Assembly (NCBI GenBank): GCA_016927905.1
Contig: JAFGLW010000013.1
Span: 62,001-126,000, forward strand
Direction of reading: 5' to 3'
DNA from: a candidate division CSSED10-310 bacterium
GTDB taxonomy: Bacteria; CSSED10-310; JAFGJC01
Length of the DNA: 64,000 nucleotides
A model generated the notes under the pieces. It did no database searches. It worked only from the letters and a program-made list of their open reading frames with translations, and had not been told where the DNA came from. Every line of letters begins with the position of its first letter. The stretch's first letter is position 1. Positions 7,268 through 15,251 of this stretch are shown here, in pieces. Position numbers and translations under genes: made by a program.

Positions 7268-9001
7268 ATGATATTTAAAATCCGCGTTGCCAAAACGGCG
7301 GGATTCTGTTTCGGTGTGCAGCGGGCCCTGGATCGCATCGTTTCACTGATAAACCGTGACGGTTCACCGGTTCTGACTCATGGTCCGTTGATCCATAACG
7401 AGATCGTGCTCAATGTCCTGAGGAAACGGGGTGTCCGGGAGTTGGACCGGGCGGAGGATCCCGCAGGCAAGACTGTCGTGATCCGGGCGCATGGCGTCAG
7501 CCCGGCAGTTCTGGATGAACTTAAGCGGATGAATGTCACCCTGTGCAATGCAACCTGCCCGAAAGTCGCTCAGGTTCAGGTTACGGTCAAGAAATTCAGT
7601 GAACAGGGTTACACCATCGTCATCGTCGGTGACCGGGGTCATGCGGAGGTTGAAGGTCTTCTGGGATACGCACCGGATCGCAGCGTTGCGGTTTCAGGCA
7701 AGGAAGATATCGCATTGATCCCGACCGGCGGGAAAATCTGTGTGGTGGCTCAGACGACCCAGAGTCGCACAATCTATGAAGAAACCGTCGCTGAAATCCG
7801 CTCCAGATTTTCGGAATGCCTGGTATTCGACACCATCTGTGATGCCACCGCTGAACGTCAGAAGGAAACCATCGAGCTCGCCCGGAAATCCGACCTGATG
7901 ATTGTAGTAGGGAGCAATTCCAGTGCAAACACCAAGCGGCTTGCGGATATCTGCAGGGCGGAATGCCGGACATTGTTGATCAATTCCGCGGACGACCTGA
8001 ATTACGATATGCTCAAAGACGCCCGCAGGATCGGCGTTACAGCGGGCGCTTCGACGCCCGCGTGGGTTATCAGCAAGGTTGTGGACCGGGTCCGCAGGAT
8101 CGGCTGGTATCATTCCCGCCCGGTTTTCCGGGCCGGATGGCGCATTCTGGAGACCCTGTATCACACCCAGGCGCTATTCGGGCTGTCCGTTGCCGCGATG
8201 GCGGTCGGCCTGGTGAATCTGATCGGCATATCACCATCGCCGGGCCATGCATACATCGTGTTATGGGGCAGCCTGTTTTGGTCGGTCATCAATATGCTGG
8301 CCGACCGCCGGGATCGGCAATCCGGAGACGACCGGTTCATCGACCCGGTCCGCAGGCATCAGAACCGGGCTTATGCTCTATTCGGCATGCTTTCCGTACC
8401 GGCTCTGATCCTGGCGGGATCACACAACATCGGTTCCGGGCTGCTGGTCTTGCTGTTCGCGTTCCTGGTTGTGTTATACACCGGATTTGAATCCGCTCAC
8501 CTGACGCTGCCGCCCGGATTCGGGCCGCTGCGCAAAAGCCCGTTTCAGAGGAACGCTGCAGCCGGTTTCATGATTGCATTGATCGCCGTGGCGTATCCAA
8601 TGACCGCAACCGCTTCCGCATCCCTGACCGGATGGATTTACTTTCTGTTTGTAATGCTCCTGATCTGGATTCGAATGACCCTGCTGGATCTTCGAACCAT
8701 CCAGATGGACATGATCTCAGGCAACACCACGCTCCCGGTCAGACTGGGAATTCAGAATACGTTCATACTGACTTATGCAGTTCTGGGATTTTGGCTGCTC
8801 ATTTCCCTGGTTCCCATATTCCTGGAATCCGTTGGTCCGCCCCGAGCTCTTCTGGCGCTGGTCCCCCTTTATTATCTGGGGTATCTGTTCAATTTTCAGC
8901 ACCGGTTGATTCTTCTGAGCATGACTTCCGACGCGTCCGCCGACGTGGGATTGATCCTAACGGCCGTCCTGGTATGGATGGCTTCTCTGTTTCCATTTTA
9001 A
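7268..9001 (+). CDS. ispH: IspH (HMBPP reductase) fused to a UbiA-like prenyltransferase
   Basis: 577 residues, about twice normal IspH length. Residues 1-280 are complete IspH: iron-sulfur cysteines C14 (GFCFGV), C97 (NATCPKV) and C191 (DTICDATAERQ), substrate histidines in GPLIHNE and GHAEVEG. It makes IPP and DMAPP in the last MEP-pathway step. Residues about 295-577 are a polytopic membrane domain with both UbiA Asp motifs: NMLADRRDRQSGDD (342-355) and D474-x6-D481-x3-G-x2-TLPV. UbiA enzymes attach prenyl chains to aromatic or other acceptors. The reading frame is continuous with no internal ribosome site seen at the junction. The usual fourth Asp of motif 2 is Thr. The membrane half's acceptor is unknown. 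Confidence 0.9.
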   Translation: MIFKIRVAKTAGFCFGVQRALDRIVSLINRDGSPVLTHGPLIHNEIVLNVLRKRGVRELDRAEDPAGKTVVIRAHGVSPAVLDELKRMNVTLCNATCPKVAQVQVTVKKFSEQGYTIVIVGDRGHAEVEGLLGYAPDRSVAVSGKEDIALIPTGGKICVVAQTTQSRTIYEETVAEIRSRFSECLVFDTICDATAERQKETIELARKSDLMIVVGSNSSANTKRLADICRAECRTLLINSADDLNYDMLKDARRIGVTAGASTPAWVISKVVDRVRRIGWYHSRPVFRAGWRILETLYHTQALFGLSVAAMAVGLVNLIGISPSPGHAYIVLWGSLFWSVINMLADRRDRQSGDDRFIDPVRRHQNRAYALFGMLSVPALILAGSHNIGSGLLVLLFAFLVVLYTGFESAHLTLPPGFGPLRKSPFQRNAAAGFMIALIAVAYPMTATASASLTGWIYFLFVMLLIWIRMTLLDLRTIQMDMISGNTTLPVRLGIQNTFILTYAVLGFWLLISLVPIFLESVGPPRALLALVPLYYLGYLFNFQHRLILLSMTSDASADVGLILTAVLVWMASLFPF

Positions 9002-9052
9002 TCTTGCATTGTGAACTGAACGGCTGATTGACCTGGACTGATCGGGGCCCGT

Positions 9053-10291
9053 CTAGTTCCAGGTGAAATATTCCGTGTCGTAACCCAGCAGTCCCGTATT
9101 GTCCAGCAGAGCTCCCCAGAATGTCGCCTCCCCCGAACCCGCTCCCGAAGGCCAGGCGAATTCCGGCAGAACCGTCATCGTTTCAAAGGAATTCTCGGGC
9201 AGCGTTCTTTCCATGAAATCCGTATCGGTAGCAAATGAAGGATAGAAAAAGAACAAGCCATATGCTTCCAGAATGACGAATACGCTGACATCGATCTCAG
9301 AGCCCGGATTCATGAGAACCGCGTTCACTTCGCAAAAGTCACCCGCCAGCAGATCCAAATCGGAAAGCGTGATATCGATGGCGGGCTGCTCGTAACGCAG
9401 AACAATTCCGCCGTCGCACACCGCCCAGCCCCTGGACATGTCGATTAGATTGATTTCGTTGATCTGCCTGGTTGTCACGGCGGAAATCTTATGCCATCCG
9501 AAAATCGTTTTCTCGATCATCTGGCCCTCTTTCCCAACGAAAAAACCCACGGTTTCGTGGATGGCCAAATCAAACATCCAGGGGGCGTAATCGGTATATT
9601 CCGTGTTCCAGTCCGTTCCCGATTTTTTGTAGATTTTCACCAGATCCCACCCGGGCAGCCGCATCCCGCCGATGACCGGCGCTCCGTCCTCGTCGAAACA
9701 CACGCAGAAAAGCTTGGTCGATTCCGCCAATGGAGCGGTATCCTGAGTCCATGCAGCGCCGTCATAGTGCAGCCGGAATCCATCCCCTCCGACCACCCAT
9801 ATATCCTGAGGTCCCAGCGCGGCCATATCGGCCATATTGGCGGCAGTGTTCTGATACACTTCGGTCATTTCCGTTCCGTCCCAGTGCAGGATCATTCCTC
9901 CGGGAAAAATACCGTAGCCGACGAAATAAACATTTTCCGCATCGAATGCCAGCAAATCCTCGTAGCTGGTCTGCTGTTCCAGGTCGGGTACGGGGTCCCA
10001 GATACCATCATGATAATGCAGGATCAATCCTTCATCGCCGACCACCCAGCCTTCTTCAGAACTCAACATGTCGATATCGTTCAGATTGTTTTCAATTCCC
10101 GTATCCATGATATTCCAGCCAGTCCCATCGTAATGCAGTACCATTCCGTCGACACCCGCCACCCAAACGTTCTCATCGTCCAGGATATCCAGCCCGGTCA
10201 GGTGTGCCGTCACGCCGGTGTCGATGGCCTGCCATCCTGCCGAACCGGCACAACACCCAAATACGATCACTGCAACAATCAGATGCTTCAT
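9053..10291 (-). CDS. Secreted beta-propeller-like (Ycf48/BNR-type) protein
   Basis: 412 residues with a signal peptide (MKHLIVAVIVFGCCAGSAG) that could also be a lipoprotein signal at the first Cys. Residues 25-310 contain repeating blades of the type NVWVAGVDGMVLHYDGTGW, GWVVGDEGLILHYHDGIW, DIWVVGGDGFRLHYDGAAW, i.e. W-V-x-G-x-x-G-x-x-hydrophobic-H-Y, typical of Ycf48/BNR-like propellers. The C-terminal ~100 residues form a separate beta domain with FYPSFATDTDF and FAWPSGAGSGEATFWGALL. AAAGGAGGATC precedes the start. It is probably a periplasmic or surface binding protein of unknown ligand. It converges with ispH and diverges from wzm. Confidence 0.75.
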   Translation of the reverse strand: MKHLIVAVIVFGCCAGSAGWQAIDTGVTAHLTGLDILDDENVWVAGVDGMVLHYDGTGWNIMDTGIENNLNDIDMLSSEEGWVVGDEGLILHYHDGIWDPVPDLEQQTSYEDLLAFDAENVYFVGYGIFPGGMILHWDGTEMTEVYQNTAANMADMAALGPQDIWVVGGDGFRLHYDGAAWTQDTAPLAESTKLFCVCFDEDGAPVIGGMRLPGWDLVKIYKKSGTDWNTEYTDYAPWMFDLAIHETVGFFVGKEGQMIEKTIFGWHKISAVTTRQINEINLIDMSRGWAVCDGGIVLRYEQPAIDITLSDLDLLAGDFCEVNAVLMNPGSEIDVSVFVILEAYGLFFFYPSFATDTDFMERTLPENSFETMTVLPEFAWPSGAGSGEATFWGALLDNTGLLGYDTEYFTWN

Positions 10292-10391
10292 TTTTCTGAT
10301 CCTCCTTTTAAACTCATCTGAAGTTTATTTAAAGATTTCGGTGGATCGATGTCAAATGAAGCCGACATCATCTTGAAGCTGATCGGAGCAG

Positions 10392-11264
10392 ATGATAGCA
10401 TCCATTGGATTGCCGGAACATGGTCGAAGGGAGAAAGAGTTTTCGGTGTGGAAGGATATTGTTGAGATCGTCAGATATCGGGCGCTCATTTCAGCCCTGG
10501 TATCCCGCGAATTGAAGGCGCGATACCGGGGCTCGCTGCTGGGATTTCTCTGGTCACTGCTCAATCCTCTGCTGCTCATGCTGGTCTACTGGCTCGTTTT
10601 TTCGATCTACATGCGATTCGGCATGAAGAATTACCATGTGTTTTTATTCTGTGGTTTATTGCCATGGGTATGGTTTTCATCGTCCGTTCTGGAAGGCTGC
10701 AATTCGATCATTTCCGGGTCCAATCTTGTCAAAAAAGTGTTGTTCCCGGCGGAAATCCTGCCCATCGTGGTGATCATCGCCAACCTCATTCATTTCCTGC
10801 TGGCCATACCCATCCTGATTTTTTTCCTGTTGGTGTCCGGAATTCCCATCGGTATCAATATCGTATGGTTTCCGGTTATCGTGTTGGTTCAGTTCATTTT
10901 CACCATGGCTGTGGTGCTGCTTCTGGCGGCATTATCCGTTCATTATCGGGATATCCAGCAGATACTGAACAACCTGGTCACATTATGGTTTTTCCTGTCG
11001 CCCATCATCTACCCCATGTCCGGATTACCGTCGGGAGCTCAGAAATATCTGTGGCTGATGGATCTCAACCCCGTAGCTCACCTCATGGTCGGTTATCATC
11101 GATCGTTTCTTCAGTTGATGGACGATGGTTCAGGTATGTTGTCATTCAACCGGGCGATGCCCTGGGAGGGATTGGGGGGGGTGGCTCTCTTTTCGATTGT
11201 TTTTCTGGTGATCAGTTACCGGATATTCGGGCATTTCAAGGTGTCTTTTTCCGAGGAGGTCTGA
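10392..11264 (+). CDS. wzm: Polysaccharide ABC exporter, membrane subunit (Wzm)
   Basis: ABC-2 type permease with six predicted membrane helices; RELKARYRGSLLGFLWSLLNPLL is the characteristic cytoplasmic lead-in of Wzm/TagG/RfbA proteins. It forms the channel through which a finished lipid-linked glycan crosses the inner membrane, with Wzt as ATPase. Its stop overlaps the wzt start by one base. The ATG at 10392 has its GGAG only three bases away; a GTG at 10446 (MWKDIVEIVRYRALI) with GGGAG upstream may be the real start and would give the usual length near 270. First gene of the 10.4-21.8 kb export operon. Confidence 0.9.
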   Translation: MIASIGLPEHGRREKEFSVWKDIVEIVRYRALISALVSRELKARYRGSLLGFLWSLLNPLLLMLVYWLVFSIYMRFGMKNYHVFLFCGLLPWVWFSSSVLEGCNSIISGSNLVKKVLFPAEILPIVVIIANLIHFLLAIPILIFFLLVSGIPIGINIVWFPVIVLVQFIFTMAVVLLLAALSVHYRDIQQILNNLVTLWFFLSPIIYPMSGLPSGAQKYLWLMDLNPVAHLMVGYHRSFLQLMDDGSGMLSFNRAMPWEGLGGVALFSIVFLVISYRIFGHFKVSFSEEV

Positions 11265-12625
11265 TGCAGAGCCCCGCAATCCGCATCACCGACGTCACCA
11301 AAGCATTCAAAAAACACCATCGCCGCAGGCATTTTCTGACTTTGAAAAGCAGCCTGATCCGGGATATCTGGAAAACCAGGAGAGAGGAGGAGGATCTTTT
11401 CTGGGCCTTAAGGGGGATCACGCTGGATGTGCAATGCGGGGAAACGCTGGGGTTGATCGGTTCCAACGGATCCGGTAAATCCACATTGCTCAAGATTATT
11501 GCCGGCATATTGAAACCGACCGCGGGCAGGCTGCACATCAACGGGCGCTTGTCGGCTCTGATCGAGCTGGGCGCCGGATTTCACCCGGAGATTTCCGGAA
11601 GAGAAAATGTATTCATCAATGGAATCATGCTGGGGTTGAGCAAACATGAGATCACCCGGAAATTCAATGAAATAGTTGATTTCGCGGAACTCTGGGAATT
11701 CATCGACAATCCCGTCCGGACATATTCGTCCGGGATGTTCATGCGGCTGGGGTTTTCCGTGGCGATACATGTCAATCCGGAGATCCTGCTGATCGATGAA
11801 ATCCTGGCTGTGGGCGATCAGGCATTCGTTCACAAATGCCTTGAACGGATCTTCGATTTCAAACGTCGGCGTAAAACGATCGTGATCGTATCGCATGATC
11901 TTGCCTCCGTCGAAAAACTCTGTTCCCGGGTTGTCTGGCTGTCGAAGGGAGAACAGAAACTGGTGGGAGCGTCCAGGGAGGTCATCGACGCCTATTTGGT
12001 TTCCATTGCCGAACGGGAGGAAGAGCGGTTTGCCACCCGGCACCAGCAGATCCTGGAATCGCTGGAAAAAAGCAAGAATCAGGAGGAAATCGAATGCGGG
12101 GAAACGGAGACTTCTGTGGGCGAAACGGAGGATCGCCGGGGCCCGAAGCGGTGGGGTACCCGGGAGATAGAAATCGTTTCCGTACGTTTTCTGGATGGTC
12201 AGGGGACCGAACGTCATGTGTTCCAATCCGGGGAACGGGTGGATGTCCAGATCGATTATTATGCTGGCAGGGAAGTGGCAAAACCGGTCTTCGGGATCGG
12301 TTTTTATCTTCCGGATGGGACCTGGTGTTACGGGACCAATACGCGGATTGAAGGTATCGAGATCGATTCGGTTCAAGGCAGCGGGCGGATCCGTATTTCT
12401 TTCCAGGAGCTTAGATTTGTTGAAAACACTTATCTGGTCAGTGTGGCGGTGCATGCTGAAGATGAGACACCCTATGATTATCACAACAAACTGTATCAAC
12501 TGGCTGTGCGTTCGAGGATCAAGGAGGCCGGTATATACCGGGTCTCCCATGAATGGGATTTCTCCGACGGTCCGCACAGGATTCGTTCCGTGAGTGACGA
12601 ATCGGAGGGGAAGGATGGTCAATGA
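11264..12625 (+). CDS. wzt: Polysaccharide ABC exporter ATPase with cargo-binding domain (Wzt)
   Basis: 453 residues. The ATPase (about 1-250) has Walker A GSNGSGKST, signature YSSGMFMRLGFS, Walker B ILLIDEILAVGD and H-loop IVSHD. A charged linker (about 255-300) leads to a C-terminal beta-sandwich (about 300-440: FQSGERVDVQIDYYAG, FGIGFYLPDGTWCYGTNT) like the carbohydrate-recognition domain of E. coli O9a Wzt. In such systems that domain recognises the modified non-reducing end of the glycan before export. Start overlaps the wzm stop and its own stop overlaps the methyltransferase start (ATGA), so the three are translationally coupled. Confidence 0.93.
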   Translation: MQSPAIRITDVTKAFKKHHRRRHFLTLKSSLIRDIWKTRREEEDLFWALRGITLDVQCGETLGLIGSNGSGKSTLLKIIAGILKPTAGRLHINGRLSALIELGAGFHPEISGRENVFINGIMLGLSKHEITRKFNEIVDFAELWEFIDNPVRTYSSGMFMRLGFSVAIHVNPEILLIDEILAVGDQAFVHKCLERIFDFKRRRKTIVIVSHDLASVEKLCSRVVWLSKGEQKLVGASREVIDAYLVSIAEREEERFATRHQQILESLEKSKNQEEIECGETETSVGETEDRRGPKRWGTREIEIVSVRFLDGQGTERHVFQSGERVDVQIDYYAGREVAKPVFGIGFYLPDGTWCYGTNTRIEGIEIDSVQGSGRIRISFQELRFVENTYLVSVAVHAEDETPYDYHNKLYQLAVRSRIKEAGIYRVSHEWDFSDGPHRIRSVSDESEGKDGQ

Positions 12626-14130
12626 AGGAACCGGAGAATCTATCCGATCGGATCCGGGATCGGATCCGGGAGCATGAACGGGAGCATCCGGGAGATCTGA
12701 TGAGTTTTCTGGGTCCGGAGGATACGGCGTCACCGTCCCGGAATCCGGATACCGACAAAAGGGCGTTCAGTGACGTTCGGCGGCGGTATGAAGATGAACT
12801 GGACCGGATCAACCGGATCCATGTGACCGATACCGATCTCCGGACGGAATCCAGCCTGGATGCCGTTCTTGCCGAATTGAACACACTGGTCAATCAGGAT
12901 GTCGGCTCCGGCGGTCGCTCCGGATGGAGATCCTGGTTCCGGCGCTGGATCAATCGTCTGCTGCGTTTCGGTCTGTCGAAGGAGCTGGGCCGGATCAGCG
13001 CGGTTAATTCAGCCGTGACACGGGTGTTGAACGAGCTGTCCGGGCGGGTGCGGAGTGTCGCAGGTCATCAGAGCGAGTTCAATGCATCGACCGCCCTGTT
13101 CGGTCAGACCATCGTCCCGGTCATCGATGAGAAGATACGCTATGCGTACGACACTCTCGATAAGGTCATCTCCGAAAATATCCAGATTCTCGTCAAGCGG
13201 ATGGATATATTGCATGAAGGTCTGGACAGGCGACAGACCGATGTTCTCACCTGGCTGGAAAATACCCATAAGGAACTGGATCAGGTTCTGACCGACTTTC
13301 GCATTCTCCAGAAAGAAACCACCCGGGGATTGTCGCTTCAACATCGCAAGATCGATTCGATCACCCGACCGCCTGAATCCCCTGAAATCCCGCTTGTTCC
13401 CGCCGATTCCTCCGGACTGGGCGGATACGATTACTATCTGTTTGAACGGGAGAGAAGAGGATCCGAAGAAACGATTCGGAGGAAACAGGCCGAATACATC
13501 GATCGATTCCGGAATCACGTTCCGGTGCTGGACATCGGCTGCGGGAGGGGGGAATTCCTGGAACTGTTGAAGGATGCGGGTTTACCTGCAAAGGGTGTGG
13601 ATGCCAGTCCCGAGATGGCGGGAGTGTGTCTGGAGAAGGGTCTGGATGTCAAGCTCGGCGACGCCGTGAAATCTCTGGTCGATTTCCGGTCGGGGACATG
13701 GGGCGGGATCTTTGCAGCCCAGCTCGTGGAACATTTCCCCAGGGGTGTTCTGCGGGAATGGTTCACGGAAGTTTTCAGGGTGTTGAAACCTGGCGGGATC
13801 GTTTGCCTGGAAACGATCAATGCGGCGTCGCCATACGCCCTGTTCAATCATTATTTCAGGGATCCGACCCATCAGCTTCCCCTGCATCCCGAAACCTATG
13901 TGTTTCTTCTGGAAATTCACGGGTTCGAAAATGTCCGCCTGGAATATCGATCTTCGGTTCTTTCTCCCGGAGATACACCGGATTTCCAGGAATTGCCGGA
14001 GGGTGTTCCGGAAAGCGCGGGGAGGATGATACAGGATGTTTCAAGTGCCATAACCCAAATCGAAAAACTCATTTACGCCCCGTGTGATATTGTTGTCACG
14101 GGCCGGAAACCGGAGACGGATAATACGTGA
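12622..14130 (+). CDS. Coiled-coil SAM methyltransferase (probable chain-terminating)
   Basis: 502 residues. The first ~260 are highly charged and largely helical (ERRQTDVLTWLENTHKELD and similar), predicted coiled coil. A class I methyltransferase follows, with SAM motif VLDIGCGRGEF near 300 and AAQLVEHFPRGVL and FRVLKPGGIVCLETIN as later motifs. Its position directly after wzt resembles WbdD, which caps O-antigen chains by methylation and whose coiled coil measures chain length; there, however, the coiled coil is C-terminal and a kinase is present. The order here is reversed and no kinase domain is seen. Start ATG overlaps the wzt stop; stop overlaps the next GTG. Confidence 0.82.
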   Translation: MKEPENLSDRIRDRIREHEREHPGDLMSFLGPEDTASPSRNPDTDKRAFSDVRRRYEDELDRINRIHVTDTDLRTESSLDAVLAELNTLVNQDVGSGGRSGWRSWFRRWINRLLRFGLSKELGRISAVNSAVTRVLNELSGRVRSVAGHQSEFNASTALFGQTIVPVIDEKIRYAYDTLDKVISENIQILVKRMDILHEGLDRRQTDVLTWLENTHKELDQVLTDFRILQKETTRGLSLQHRKIDSITRPPESPEIPLVPADSSGLGGYDYYLFERERRGSEETIRRKQAEYIDRFRNHVPVLDIGCGRGEFLELLKDAGLPAKGVDASPEMAGVCLEKGLDVKLGDAVKSLVDFRSGTWGGIFAAQLVEHFPRGVLREWFTEVFRVLKPGGIVCLETINAASPYALFNHYFRDPTHQLPLHPETYVFLLEIHGFENVRLEYRSSVLSPGDTPDFQELPEGVPESAGRMIQDVSSAITQIEKLIYAPCDIVVTGRKPETDNT

Positions 14131-15251
14131 CATACGGTACCCACGGCAGATATGCGCCGATAAAAAAGCAGCCTTTTACCGGAGAACGCCCCCCCAGGGT
14201 GCTGATCTGCGGGGTACAGATCCCTTTTATCACCGGGGGTGCCGAGAGTCATATCGAGTCGCTGAGGCTGCAGCTTCTGAACCGCGGATTCGAAGTGGAT
14301 GTTGTTCGACTGCCGTTGAAATGGTATCCGCCCCGCCAGATCGTCAGCGATGCAATAGCCTGGCGGTTCCTGGATCTGACACACTCCTACGGACTGCCGG
14401 TGGACCTGGTGATCGCCACCCGGTTTCCCTCCTATGCAGTACGGCATCCCAGAAAGATCGCCTGGGTATTTCATCAACACAGGCAGGTTTATGACTTGCT
14501 GACGACGGAGCTGACGGATTTCAAAGACCGTCCCGACGACGATCACGTCCGGAAACTGATTTACCAGATGGACCGCCGCTCGCTCCTGGAATGCCGGCAC
14601 AGGTTCGCCAATTCCAGGAATGTCGCCCGCCGCATGCAGAAATATCTCGGTATCGACAGTGAGCCCCTGTATCATCCTCCCCCCCTGGCCGGCCGGTACC
14701 GGTGCGCGGAATACGGCGATTATGTTCTCTCGGTGGGGCGGCTTGAAGTCAACAAGCGGGTGGATCTCCTGATCCGTTCTCTCGTCCATACCCGCCATCC
14801 GGTGAAGGCGGTGATTGTCGGGAAAGGTCCCCAGAACGACCATCTCCGTTCCCTGGCAGCGGAGTTCGGACTGACCGACCGCATCGATTTCCGCGGATTT
14901 GTGGATGACCGGACGCTTCTCGATCTGTACAGCCGGTGCGGCATCGTCTATTACGCACCTCTGGATGAAGACTATGGATATGTAACTCTGGAAGCTTTTC
15001 TGAGCGGCAAGGCGGTCCTGGCGGCCGCCGATTCAGGCGGGGTTCTGGAATTCGTCGGGGACGGGCGGACCGGATATGTCCTGGACCCGGTTCCGGAAAG
15101 GTTTTCCGCTGGAATAGATCACTGGTATGAGTCGGCGGACCGAGGGAGAATCATGGGCGAAACCGGTCGAGAAATAGCGGGGGATATCAACTGGGATAAC
15201 GTTATCGGGCGATTGACATCAATCCTGGATGCGGATCGGGAATCCGGATGA
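14127..15251 (+). CDS. GT4-type glycosyltransferase
   Basis: 374 residues, GT-B fold. N-terminal acceptor side has GVQIPFITGGAESHIESL; the C-terminal nucleotide-sugar side has SVGRLEVNKRVDLLIRSL and the E-x7-E-type motif EDYGYVTLE followed by GKAVLAADSGG-like loops. Starts with GTG inside the preceding stop (GTGA). Likely adds one of the sugars in the chain exported by Wzm/Wzt. Close in sequence to the first half of the next gene, suggesting duplication. Donor and linkage unknown. Confidence 0.88.
   Translation: MTYGTHGRYAPIKKQPFTGERPPRVLICGVQIPFITGGAESHIESLRLQLLNRGFEVDVVRLPLKWYPPRQIVSDAIAWRFLDLTHSYGLPVDLVIATRFPSYAVRHPRKIAWVFHQHRQVYDLLTTELTDFKDRPDDDHVRKLIYQMDRRSLLECRHRFANSRNVARRMQKYLGIDSEPLYHPPPLAGRYRCAEYGDYVLSVGRLEVNKRVDLLIRSLVHTRHPVKAVIVGKGPQNDHLRSLAAEFGLTDRIDFRGFVDDRTLLDLYSRCGIVYYAPLDEDYGYVTLEAFLSGKAVLAAADSGGVLEFVGDGRTGYVLDPVPERFSAGIDHWYESADRGRIMGETGREIAGDINWDNVIGRLTSILDADRESG

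Noticed and set aside
10664-11263. Upstream extension of the wzt frame
   Set aside because: Runs through wzm in another frame; the ATG at 11264 overlaps the wzm stop and gives the normal Wzt N-terminus.
12645-12675. Direct repeats of GATCGGATCCGG at the start of the methyltransferase
   Set aside because: Encode the Arg/Asp-rich helix SDRIRDRIREHEREH; explained by codon reuse, not a regulatory repeat.
11408-12733. 441-residue frame opposite wzt
   Set aside because: Shadow of wzt, whose ATPase motifs are unambiguous.
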